A stretch of DNA of 11,802 bases, from assembly GCA_947588665.1 (NCBI GenBank), contig CANPYU010000022.1, forward strand, positions 1 to 11,802, given 5' to 3'. Below, in pieces: positions 1 to 6,875 of the stretch. Source of the stretch: an uncultured Bacilli bacterium. Lineage in GTDB: Bacteria > Bacillota_I > Bacilli_A > RF39 > UBA660. The notes beneath the pieces were generated by a model. That model saw only the letters and a program-made list of their open reading frames with translations, was not told the DNA's origin and searched no databases. Position numbers and translations under genes: made by a program. How positions within the stretch are numbered: position 1 is the stretch's first letter; every line of letters begins with the position of its first letter.

Positions 1-449
1 GCCCAACTGGCCCAACATCTGGATTAGCAGCTTATGGAGGATTATATAATTCTGCCACTCAAAGTATCAGTACAACAGGTGGAGGAACAGGAGACCAAAT
101 TACTCTTAATACACCAATGGAAGAAGCAAACGTAACTAATGCATCAAACGAGTTAACTGTAAGTGAAGCAGGAACATATGAAATAACTTATACCGTTATT
201 TTATCACCTACCACAACTGGTGGGACAATAGAAGTTTACGCTCGTGGTAATGAAACTGAAATAGAAGCCAGCAATGTTACTTATGATGTATCAACTGGAA
301 CAACTGGTGTTTTCACTAATTCAGTTATAGTACCTTTAACAGCAAACGAAAGAGTAGATTTAGCTGTTGAAACAACCGGTGCCGATAATATTTCTATTTC
401 AACTGCATCTCTAACCGTTAAAAAACTTGATGCTGGGGAAGCTATATAG
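1..449 (+). CDS. Collagen-like (Gly-X-Y) surface protein, C-terminal end, 5' truncated
   Basis: The reading frame is open from the first bases and ends at TAG 447-449, so the gene starts outside the window. The first visible codons read GPTGPT, the end of a Gly-X-Y collagen-like repeat. They are followed by S-G-L-A-A-Y-G-G-L-Y-N, which resembles the junction between the collagen stalk and the C-terminal beta-sandwich head of BclA-type proteins. The remaining roughly 130 residues are rich in Thr, Val and Ile with alternating strands, as expected for such a TNF/C1q-like trimerising head. BclA-family proteins form hair-like filaments on the spore exosporium and are O-glycosylated on Thr of the GPT triplets. 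A spore location here is inference from the SpoVID-like gene further along; a vegetative surface or phage tail fibre is possible. ATG 117 is an internal Met, not the start. A bidirectional terminator follows directly. Confidence 0.8.
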   Translation, partial: PTGPTSGLAAYGGLYNSATQSISTTGGGTGDQITLNTPMEEANVTNASNELTVSEAGTYEITYTVILSPTTTGGTIEVYARGNETEIEASNVTYDVSTGTTGVFTNSVIVPLTANERVDLAVETTGADNISISTASLTVKKLDAGEAI

Positions 450-451
450 CA

Positions 452-476
452 AAAAAAGGCTTTTAAAGCCTTTTTT
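452..476. terminator. Bidirectional Rho-independent terminator
   Basis: An A-run plus GGC (452-460) pairs with GCC plus a T-run (468-476) around a 7-nt TTTTAAA loop. The hairpin reads the same way on both strands, with a T-tract on each 3' side. It lies between the convergent stops of the collagen-like gene and the DUF2779 gene, so it serves both. Confidence 0.85.
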
Positions 477-482
477 AAATGT

Positions 483-1964
483 CTAAACTTCCACCAAAGC
501 TTGAACTTCCTTTAACTTTTCCCAAATTTTTACCATCGCGTAAGTATCAAGTTCGCAATATTTAAGAAGTCTTTCTCTAACTATTTCTTGTTCTTTTCTT
601 GTTAAATTCCCTAAATTATGATAAGCATCCATAGCTTCACTCCCATTATGAATTAAATCTAAGTTATGATAATTTAAACTCTCATCATTAGGAAACAAAG
701 CTGGTAAAACATATTTAATCGAATATGAACCTTCCATTTCTTTAACATAATAATTTCTATTTATAAAAGGTGTCATTAAATCTTTAATATTATCATGAAT
801 ATTCATTAAATGTTCTTTTAAATCTGAAAATTCTAGAGCTAAATTTTTAATTACATTTTTTTCAAAACTCATATTATAAGCAAGAACACAAACATCTTTG
901 GGAATATCTTTTACTAATCTTTTTGCTAAAGCCCTTCTAGGATCAATATTTGCATCTGCTAAAAACTCTTTATGTTTTAAAATATCATTTTCTTTTTCTA
1001 TATAATGTAATGAATATTGAAAAGGAATTTGCATATAAGGTTTTATTCCTTTATATTCTGGTATTGCTTGTTGAAAAGTTTCAAAATCTAAAAAATATAG
1101 AGGATAAGATAAAGTATTTAAAAATTTTTTTATTTCTCTAACTTCTATTTTAGGCTTTTTATTATTTAAAGTAAAATCAATTTGTTCTTTAAATTTATTA
1201 TCAATATTTTCTTTTAATAAATCCTGATAACTATAACTCCCTTTATGATATAACTCCAATTTCTTTTTTATATTCATTCTTCTAATATCAAAAACATTAT
1301 TAACCGGTAAATGTCTTGAACAATATTTAAAAAAAGGGCAATCATAAGGTTTAAAACAATAATAATCAAGATCTCTAATTGGTTCATTAGTTAACTTCAT
1401 ATCTTTATTTATGCTATTAATATTTTCTTTTACTATATCTAATCTATTTAAAGCAAATTCTGTAATATCTTCTATTTTAAATAGTTTATCAAGTTCTAAT
1501 TTTTCTCCTCTAATATAATCACTATTTAAATAAACTAAAGAAGCCTTTTTAATTTTATAACCCAAATTATATAATACATAAACTTGATAAGCTAAATCTT
1601 CATAATAAATATCTTTTAATGCCGTTGAGCTTTTAACTTCATATACCTCAAAATTATCCCCATCTTTTTTTAAAATATCAACACTACAAAAGTTATTTTG
1701 ATAAACAAAAGATGCTTCGGTAATAATCACATTATCTTCCTGTAATAATTTATTAGTATCTTCTATCATTTTATTTAAATTAGTATTAAACTCTATATCT
1801 TTAGAACCTTTAAATAAATCTTTAGCAACTATTCCCACCATAGTACCATTATCTAAAACACTTTCATTTTTTACTTCTTCTTTTACTTCTAGCTTATTTT
1901 TATCTAGCCATAATATTTTATGACATTGAATTCCTAAACAATATTTAGATTTTGATAAATTCAT
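483..1964 (-). CDS. DUF2779-type protein: Cas4-like PD-(D/E)XK nuclease domain plus DEDD exonuclease-like domain
   Basis: This 493-residue protein has two recognisable nuclease-like parts. In the N-terminal part, Asp96 (SVDIL), Glu109-Val-Lys111 (YEVK) and Gln127 in YQVYV fit the PD-(D/E)XK active site. Cys9/Cys14 and the cluster Cys203, Cys209, Cys215 fit the Cas4-like pattern that may bind an Fe-S cluster. In the C-terminal part, FLDFET (Asp293, Glu295), AYNMSFE (364-368) and YCELDT (Asp473) fit the DEDD/RNase H-like exonuclease motifs. The family is known as DUF2779; its cellular role is not established, and DNA or RNA processing is inference. The frame extends to TTG 2003, but ATG 1964 has AGAGGG six bases upstream and the longer start would lie inside the promoter. 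The start MNLSKSKY also looks like the family N-terminus. The gene stands alone, with no cas genes or CRISPR array nearby. Confidence 0.82.
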   Translation of the reverse strand: MNLSKSKYCLGIQCHKILWLDKNKLEVKEEVKNESVLDNGTMVGIVAKDLFKGSKDIEFNTNLNKMIEDTNKLLQEDNVIITEASFVYQNNFCSVDILKKDGDNFEVYEVKSSTALKDIYYEDLAYQVYVLYNLGYKIKKASLVYLNSDYIRGEKLELDKLFKIEDITEFALNRLDIVKENINSINKDMKLTNEPIRDLDYYCFKPYDCPFFKYCSRHLPVNNVFDIRRMNIKKKLELYHKGSYSYQDLLKENIDNKFKEQIDFTLNNKKPKIEVREIKKFLNTLSYPLYFLDFETFQQAIPEYKGIKPYMQIPFQYSLHYIEKENDILKHKEFLADANIDPRRALAKRLVKDIPKDVCVLAYNMSFEKNVIKNLALEFSDLKEHLMNIHDNIKDLMTPFINRNYYVKEMEGSYSIKYVLPALFPNDESLNYHNLDLIHNGSEAMDAYHNLGNLTRKEQEIVRERLLKYCELDTYAMVKIWEKLKEVQALVEV

Positions 1965-1981
1965 ATATATCCCTCTAATTA

Positions 1982-2010
1982 ATGATAGCATTTTTTCGTT
2001 CAAAATTCAA
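1982..2010 (-). promoter_or_regulatory. Sigma-A type promoter for the DUF2779 gene
   Basis: On the minus strand TTGAAT (2010-2005), a 17-bp spacer and TATCAT (1987-1982) lie just upstream of the Shine-Dalgarno AGAGGG (1976-1971). The transcript would begin almost at the ribosome-binding site. This also argues for the 1964 start. Confidence 0.6.
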
Positions 2011-2034
2011 TTTAAAATATTTACCAAATCCTAG

Positions 2035-2063
2035 TTCTAGTATTATTAAGCTAAAGATATAAT
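2035..2063 (+). promoter_or_regulatory. Promoter for the glycosyltransferase gene
   Basis: A consensus -10 TATAAT (2058-2063) sits 17 bp after a weak -35, TTCTAG (2035-2040). The -10 is followed after TTAC by TAGAGAGG, the likely ribosome-binding site, giving a very short leader. It is divergent from the DUF2779 promoter. Confidence 0.55.
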
Positions 2064-2084
2064 TTACTAGAGAGGATGAATAAA

Positions 2085-3167
2085 TTGAATAAATATAAAG
2101 TTTGCGTCTATGCGATATGTAAAAATGAAAGTAAATTTATCAAAAGATGGGTAAAATCCATGAGTGAAGCTGATGCCATTTATGTTTTAGATACAGGTTC
2201 CACTGATAACAGTGTGGATCTTTTAAAAGAGTTAGGGGTTCATGTTACTAAGAAAATTATATCCCCTTGGCGTTTTGATGAAGCCCGAAATGCTTCCTTA
2301 GATTTAGTGCCGAGTGATACCGATATATGTGTTTGTACTGATATCGACGAAGAGTTTACACCTGGCTGGCGTGCACTTTTTGAGCATACTTGGGAAAAGG
2401 GTGCCGATAAATTAAAATACAATTATAATTGGAGCTTTGATGAACTAGGTAATCCCGCGACTACTTATTATATTGGAAAAGTTCATAAAAGAAACGGCTA
2501 TAAATGGACACATCCAGTTCATGAAGTTTTAAATTCTTTGCCTAACGAAAGAGAACTAATCGCGGAAGGAGTAACTTTAAATCATTATCCTGATAGAGAA
2601 AAATCCCGTAGTAGTTATCTTCCATTACTTGAATTAAGTGTTAAAGAAGACCCCTTAGATGATCGTAATATGCACTATTTAGGAAGAGAATATATGTATT
2701 ATGGTCGTTATCAAGAATCTATTGATACTTTAATTAAACATTTAAATCTTCCCCGTGCTACTTGGAATGCCGAAAGATGTGCTTCCATGCGTTTTATTGC
2801 CCGTGATTATATTAATTTAGGCCGAAGAAAAGAAGCTATCATGTGGTTAAAAGAAGCTATCAAAGAAGCACCATATTTAAGAGAAAGTTATGTTGAACTA
2901 GCCCAAATATATACTGATGATAAATTATTTGAAGAAGCCTATAATTTATTAGAACAAGCTTTTTTAATTAAAAATAAACCCGCAATTTATATAAATGAAG
3001 CTTTTGCTTGGAATGAATATATCTATGAACTAATGGCTATAGTAACTTATAATTTAGGAAGATATCCTGAGAGTCTTCAATATATTAATAAAGCAATAAA
3101 CTTAAATCCTAAGGAAGAACGTTTAAAAAATAATAAAGAAATTATTAATAAAGCTTTAAACGGTTAA
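2085..3167 (+). CDS. Family 2 glycosyltransferase with C-terminal TPR repeats
   Basis: The N-terminal part is a GT-A fold transferase. It opens with VCVYAICKNESKFIKRWV, has the LDTGSTDNSVD sugar-nucleotide loop, then PWRFDEARNASLD and the metal-binding stretch CTDIDEE (DxD). From about residue 190 to the end it becomes helical TPR-like repeats (for example RYQESIDTLIKHL and GRYPESLQYINKAINLNP). GT2-TPR proteins of this layout glycosylate proteins or peptides, SunS being one example. The collagen-like protein upstream is an attractive but unproven substrate. Start choice: AGAGAGG directly abuts ATG 2076, too close to be used, but lies 9 nt before TTG 2085, so TTG is preferred; the ATG would add three residues. 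No membrane segment is seen, so the enzyme is probably cytoplasmic. No clear terminator follows. Confidence 0.85.
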   Translation: MNKYKVCVYAICKNESKFIKRWVKSMSEADAIYVLDTGSTDNSVDLLKELGVHVTKKIISPWRFDEARNASLDLVPSDTDICVCTDIDEEFTPGWRALFEHTWEKGADKLKYNYNWSFDELGNPATTYYIGKVHKRNGYKWTHPVHEVLNSLPNERELIAEGVTLNHYPDREKSRSSYLPLLELSVKEDPLDDRNMHYLGREYMYYGRYQESIDTLIKHLNLPRATWNAERCASMRFIARDYINLGRRKEAIMWLKEAIKEAPYLRESYVELAQIYTDDKLFEEAYNLLEQAFLIKNKPAIYINEAFAWNEYIYELMAIVTYNLGRYPESLQYINKAINLNPKEERLKNNKEIINKALNG

Positions 3168-3199
3168 ATAAAAAATATTAATGATAACTAAAAAAAGTA

Positions 3200-3242
3200 T
3201 TTATTTTATAATAAAAATATTGTAAAATTAATAAGTAAGGAG
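3200..3242 (+). promoter_or_regulatory. Weak promoter and ribosome-binding site for the zinc-ribbon gene
   Basis: TG-TAAAAT (-10 at 3223-3228, with a TG just before it) and a poor -35 (TTTATT, 3200-3205) precede AAGGAG (3237-3242), 7 nt before the ATG at 3250. The region is so A+T-rich that chance matches are likely. Confidence 0.35.
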
Positions 3243-3249
3243 AAATGCT

Positions 3250-4662
3250 ATGCACTGCGAAAAATGTGGAACTAAAAATGAAGAAGATTCTAAATTTTGC
3301 TATAAATGTGGTCATAAACTAGAAAATAACACTACCAAATTATCAAATAAATTTAAAAATATTCCTCAACAAAAGAAAATTATTATGGGACTAGTATTAA
3401 TTCTAGTAATTATATCTTTTATTATTTTAGGCTTTCTTTTAAGTAATCCTGTAAAAAAAGTAGAAGATAGTCTTGATCATTTTTATAACAACTATAAAGA
3501 AAATGATATTAGAGAATTACTTACTATTGCTAAAATTTTAAAAAATAATAAAACTGATGAAAAAACTCTTAATAATATTAAAGAAGCCGCAAGTAAATCT
3601 ATAAATAATTGGATTAAAAACTTTAATAAAGAATATCAAAATAGAGATTCTTTAGATAATGCTTATAATAAACTAACTAGTTCTTTAAAGAGTATTTATA
3701 ATTATTATAATGGGTTAGAATACATTTTGTCAGATGAATTATATAAAGAATATATTAAAGAATTAGACGATCTTTATCACTCTAAAATAAATTATTTTTA
3801 TGGTAAAGACTATGAAGGAGACAATGATTATCAAACTTATTACTATTATCAAAAAGTTCTTGAAGAAGACTGCTATTATAAAAAAGTAATCAAATTTATA
3901 AATAATTATATAGATGATGAATTAAATAAAGTATTAAATGAAGCTCAAAATAAAATAAAAGATCAAGATGCATCCAATAATAAAGAAATGTTAAATGCTC
4001 TAATTGAAGAATTAAAATATCTAAAAGAAAATAAAACTAGTAATAATATTGATTTAAGTACCAATAAAGAGTATCAAGATTTGTATACTAAAGTTTTAAA
4101 AGATATTGTCTCTTACATGGAAAAAATAATCACGGAAAATGATAATAATGAAGATAATATTACTAAAATAGATGAAATCTTAAAAATCATCAATGATGAA
4201 GATAATGACCAATATAAAAAATTATTAGAATTAAAAGATTCAGAAACCGAAAAGGAACCAGAAAAGCTCGTAGAATTAAGCACTATATTATATGACAGTA
4301 ATGTTACAATGACTTCAAAAGAAAGAGAAATAAAAAGCAAAGTATATCAAAGTGTCCTTTATTTTAAAACGACTACTAATAAAAGTAAAATAATTTATGA
4401 TTTAAATAAAAAATATAAAAAGTTTACAACTAGTATTATTCCAGAAATAGAACTAGATAGTAATTTTAAAGGAACAATTATTATTTATGGTGATGATAAA
4501 GAATTATATCGCAGCCAAGATATAACTAAAGATTATCAAAATGAACCTATAAACCTAGATGTTACAAACATAAAAGAATTAAAAATAGAACTAGAAATAA
4601 CTAGTAAGAGTCTAAATGACGACTCGCGTATTTATTTAGTTGAGCCATATTTATATAGATAG
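3250..4662 (+). CDS. Zinc-ribbon, single-pass membrane protein with large extracytoplasmic domain
   Basis: This 470-residue protein starts with a short zinc ribbon (Cys3, Cys6, Cys17, Cys20; CxxCG...CxxCG). A basic stretch and one hydrophobic segment follow at about 44-65. The remaining 400 residues are Lys/Glu/Asn/Tyr-rich, mostly helical, and probably outside the cell. The order zinc ribbon, membrane anchor, extracytoplasmic domain is that of the TcaA/YvbJ-like group of Bacillota, tied in some species to cell-wall stress or antibiotic response. The outer domain here is not recognisable by eye, so that link is only architectural. The Shine-Dalgarno AAGGAG sits 7 nt before ATG. The next gene, also with a zinc ribbon, starts 18 nt after the stop, so the two are probably co-transcribed. 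The end (YLVEPYLYR) suggests a beta-rich C-terminal module after residue 390. Confidence 0.75.
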   Translation: MHCEKCGTKNEEDSKFCYKCGHKLENNTTKLSNKFKNIPQQKKIIMGLVLILVIISFIILGFLLSNPVKKVEDSLDHFYNNYKENDIRELLTIAKILKNNKTDEKTLNNIKEAASKSINNWIKNFNKEYQNRDSLDNAYNKLTSSLKSIYNYYNGLEYILSDELYKEYIKELDDLYHSKINYFYGKDYEGDNDYQTYYYYQKVLEEDCYYKKVIKFINNYIDDELNKVLNEAQNKIKDQDASNNKEMLNALIEELKYLKENKTSNNIDLSTNKEYQDLYTKVLKDIVSYMEKIITENDNNEDNITKIDEILKIINDEDNDQYKKLLELKDSETEKEPEKLVELSTILYDSNVTMTSKEREIKSKVYQSVLYFKTTTNKSKIIYDLNKKYKKFTTSIIPEIELDSNFKGTIIIYGDDKELYRSQDITKDYQNEPINLDVTNIKELKIELEITSKSLNDDSRIYLVEPYLYR

Positions 4663-4680
4663 TTAGGAGTGTGAGTAAAA

Positions 4681-5508
4681 ATGGCTGAAAAAGAAAAAAC
4701 AGTAAAAAAAGAAGAAAAAGAAGAGGTAAAGGTTGAAAAAAAGTTTTGTACCAAATGTGGAAAAGAACTTAACGAGGATGAAACATGTTCCTGCATGACT
4801 GATGCCAAAGAGGAAATCATCAGTGTTAACAAAGAAGCCATGAAAAGTTATGGCAAAAAGTTTGTTGATACTATTATTGGAATGTTTAAAAATCCTAAAA
4901 CAACTATTGAACAAGAAGTTGAAGCAAAAGATACTACTAGTAATGTAATTATGCTACTAGCTATTGCCATTACTTTTGGTTTATATGTTATTGGTATGTG
5001 CCAGACTGCATTTAGTTCTTTAGGCAGTGTAAGTAATATTATTGATATTCCTTATTTTAAAATATTTTTATATGGAGTTATAATTTATTTTATCTTATCC
5101 TTTGTCCCAATTTTAGCCGCTTTCATTTTAGCAAGAATTATTGGCAATCAAAAATTTGATTTTAGAAAATCCATAAGTTTATATAGTACTAGTATGACTC
5201 CAATGATTATATCTAATCTTATCATGGCTGTATTATATTATTTAAATATCTTAACTCTAATTGGAGCTATCATTGGTATTATTATAGGCATCTTATGTTT
5301 CTTCCATTATATTTTAGGATATTTAGATTATGTCTCAGTGCATAAAGATAAAAAAGCTTACCTATTAACAGGTTTAGTAAGTCTATGGGTAATAATTGAT
5401 CTAATTGTTATAGTTATTCTAATTGCTAATGTAGGCGCTGATATATCTAAAGAATATAATCTAAATGATTACAACAATAACTCTAATAATATTTTTAATT
5501 GGGATTAA
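4681..5508 (+). CDS. Zinc-ribbon, Yip1-like multi-pass membrane protein
   Basis: This 275-residue protein has three parts. First is a highly charged Lys/Glu N-terminus (1-22), then a compact metal site (Cys23, Cys26, Cys36, Cys38). Last is an integral membrane region with about five hydrophobic segments (near 88-108, 127-152, 172-190, 192-212 and 229-250). The linker before the first segment (KFVDTIIGMFKNPKTTIEQ) resembles bacterial Yip1-domain proteins, where a soluble segment ending in P-x-x-T/x-I precedes the membrane bundle. Biochemical function in bacteria is unknown. GGAG at 4666-4669 is the likely ribosome-binding site, 11 nt from ATG, slightly long. It shares an operon with the preceding zinc-ribbon protein and a terminator follows, so the two may work as a membrane pair. 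Confidence 0.75.
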   Translation: MAEKEKTVKKEEKEEVKVEKKFCTKCGKELNEDETCSCMTDAKEEIISVNKEAMKSYGKKFVDTIIGMFKNPKTTIEQEVEAKDTTSNVIMLLAIAITFGLYVIGMCQTAFSSLGSVSNIIDIPYFKIFLYGVIIYFILSFVPILAAFILARIIGNQKFDFRKSISLYSTSMTPMIISNLIMAVLYYLNILTLIGAIIGIIIGILCFFHYILGYLDYVSVHKDKKAYLLTGLVSLWVIIDLIVIVILIANVGADISKEYNLNDYNNNSNNIFNWD

Positions 5509-5515
5509 TAAACTA

Positions 5516-5546
5516 AAAATAAAGTGCTTAAAAGGGCACTTTTTTC
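5516..5546 (+). terminator. Rho-independent terminator after the zinc-ribbon operon
   Basis: AAAGTGC (5521-5527) pairs with GCACTTT (5536-5542) around an 8-nt loop and runs into a T-tract. It closes the 3250-5508 operon and insulates the next promoter, whose -35 begins at 5551. Confidence 0.85.
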
Positions 5547-5550
5547 TTGC

Positions 5551-5579
5551 TTGACACCTATACATTTGTTTGCTATAAT
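5551..5579 (+). promoter_or_regulatory. Perfect consensus sigma-A promoter for the ORF6N gene
   Basis: TTGACA (5551-5556), exactly 17 bp, then TATAAT (5574-5579): both hexamers match consensus. Transcription would start near 5586, giving a leader of about 40 nt before the start at 5627. A full consensus promoter would normally give strong constitutive expression unless repressed, so self-repression by the DNA-binding product is possible. Confidence 0.9.
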
Positions 5580-5626
5580 GAAATTAGAATAAACAGGGCT
5601 AAAAATAATCTTTAGGAGGTTTTGTG

Positions 5627-6874
5627 ATGACTGATAAAAAAATTATTAGTATTAAAGTTTATAATATTAGAGAAAAAGAAGTAGTTTTAGATAGTGACTT
5701 AGCTAACGCGTACAATTATGAAACAAAATATTTAAATAGACAAGTCGAAAGAAATAAAGACAAGTTTTTAAATAGTTCCTATTTTAGATTAACCAATGAA
5801 GAATATGAACACTTGAGGTGCCAAAATGTCACCTCAAGTTTAACAAATTATGGCGGAAGAAGATATCTACCATACGTCTTCACTAAAGAGGGAATAGAAG
5901 TATTAAATACTATTTTAAAAACCCAAAATAAAGAAATAATAACTAAAAATATTTTAAAAAAATTTATTTCAGAAGATAATAATATTTCTTTAATAAAGCC
6001 CATAAATTCCGAGAAAATCACTAATTTAATATATGAAGTCCGTGGTGTTCAAGTAATGCTTGATATTGATTTAGCTCGATTATTTTCTTATGTTCAAGGA
6101 ACCAAAGCCTTAAATCAAGCTGTAAAAAGAAACAAAGATAGATTTCCCGAAGATTTTTATTTTCAACTTACTGCTGAAGAATTAACAAACTTGAGGTCAC
6201 AATCTGTGACCTCAAGTTTAACAAAATATGGAGGAAGGCGTTACTTACCATATGCTTTTACAGAACAAGGTGTGGCTATGCTAGCAACAATTTTAAAAAC
6301 AAATGAAGCAACCAAAGTTAGCATAAGTATTATGCGTGCTTTTGTAAAAATGCGCCATTTTATCATGGATAATAAAGTTATTTATCAAAGTTTAAATAAT
6401 ATAAATAATAAACTTAATGAGCACGATACTAAAATAAACGAATTATTCCTCAAATTTAAATCCAAAGAAGAAATAAATACTATCTTTTTTGAAGGGGAGA
6501 TTTATGATGCTTATTCTAAACTTGTAGATATTATGAATAAAGCCCAAGAAGAATTAATAATAATTGATAATTATGCTGATAAAACAGTTTTAGATATGAT
6601 AAAGAATATAAAAATAAAAGTATTATTAATAACTAGGGGAAGCTTATTAACGAATATTGATATAAGTAAGTATCAAGAACAATATCATAATTTAGAAATA
6701 ATATATAATGATAGTTTTCATGATAGATATTTGATATTAGATAGTAAGATTATATACCACTGTGGAGCTTCTTTAAATAAAGCCGGAAGAAGAACTTTTT
6801 CAATTAATAAATTAGAAGATATAAAGGTTAAAGATATGTTAATTCAAGAAGTAAATAAAATAAGAGAAATATAA
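5627..6874 (+). CDS. Tandem double ORF6N-domain DNA-binding protein with phospholipase-D-like C-terminus
   Basis: This 415-residue protein holds two copies of the ORF6N domain, at about 13-99 and 137-225. The copies share VxLDxDLA, RNKD+F, the LR(C/S)Q(N/S)VTSSLT stretch, YGGRRYLPY and FT(K/E)(E/Q)G. Domain 2 keeps the family ending FTEQGVAMLATIL, while domain 1 has drifted (FTKEGIEVLNTIL). A coiled linker (about 250-285) leads to a C-terminal module (290-415) with HDRYLILD (His365, Arg367, Asp372), an HxKx4D-like phospholipase-D motif with Arg for Lys. ORF6N domains are found in phage antirepressor-type regulators and stand-alone chromosomal genes; the target is unknown. AGGAGG (5614-5619) is 7 nt from ATG 5627 and only 4 from GTG 5624, so ATG is preferred. 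Usually one ORF6N domain is present. No other phage gene is nearby. Confidence 0.85.
   Translation: MTDKKIISIKVYNIREKEVVLDSDLANAYNYETKYLNRQVERNKDKFLNSSYFRLTNEEYEHLRCQNVTSSLTNYGGRRYLPYVFTKEGIEVLNTILKTQNKEIITKNILKKFISEDNNISLIKPINSEKITNLIYEVRGVQVMLDIDLARLFSYVQGTKALNQAVKRNKDRFPEDFYFQLTAEELTNLRSQSVTSSLTKYGGRRYLPYAFTEQGVAMLATILKTNEATKVSISIMRAFVKMRHFIMDNKVIYQSLNNINNKLNEHDTKINELFLKFKSKEEINTIFFEGEIYDAYSKLVDIMNKAQEELIIIDNYADKTVLDMIKNIKIKVLLITRGSLLTNIDISKYQEQYHNLEIIYNDSFHDRYLILDSKIIYHCGASLNKAGRRTFSINKLEDIKVKDMLIQEVNKIREI
5811..5839. repeat. Intragenic palindrome 1 in ORF6N domain 1
   Basis: ACTTGAGGTG (5811-5820) is the exact reverse complement of CACCTCAAGT (5830-5839). After one C/T mismatch, two more pairs (CA/TG) close on an AAA loop. 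It falls on the codons for the LRCQNVTSS stretch and has no T-tract, so it is not a terminator. Confidence 0.9.
6187..6219. repeat. Intragenic palindrome 2 in ORF6N domain 2
   Basis: AAACTTGAGGTCACA (6187-6201) is the exact reverse complement of TGTGACCTCAAGTTT (6205-6219), 15 bp with only ATC between. It lies on the codons for LRSQSVTSS, exactly homologous to palindrome 1. Confidence 0.95.
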
Positions 6875-6875
6875 T

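Larger units (their letters stand above)
5663..6301 (+). repeat. Internal tandem duplication of the ORF6N domain
   Basis: Codons for residues 13-99 (5663-5923) and 137-225 (6035-6301) encode related domains. In the conserved core the offset is 378 bp, or 126 codons. The copies differ by a two-residue gap and many substitutions, so the duplication is old rather than recent. Confidence 0.8.

Noticed and set aside
950..1141. Plus-strand hydrophobic frame inside the DUF2779 gene
   Set aside because: It is a shadow of the real minus-strand gene, whose exonuclease motifs cover this stretch. No ribosome site.
3168..3235. AT-rich inverted repeats after the glycosyltransferase gene as a terminator
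   Set aside because: Only weak A/T stems without G:C pairs; indistinguishable from background in such A+T-rich DNA.
4632..4914. Overlapping minus-strand frames rich in Phe and Ser
   Set aside because: They mirror the Lys/Glu-rich start of the 4681 gene and have no start signals. The plus-strand gene has clear zinc-ribbon and membrane features.
5811..6219. The ORF6N palindromes as intragenic terminators
   Set aside because: Neither is followed by a T-tract (only TTT, then A/C), and the frame continues normally through both.
5551..6874. ORF6N gene as part of a prophage
   Set aside because: No integrase, capsid, tail or lysis gene is visible in the window, and no attachment-site repeats were noticed.
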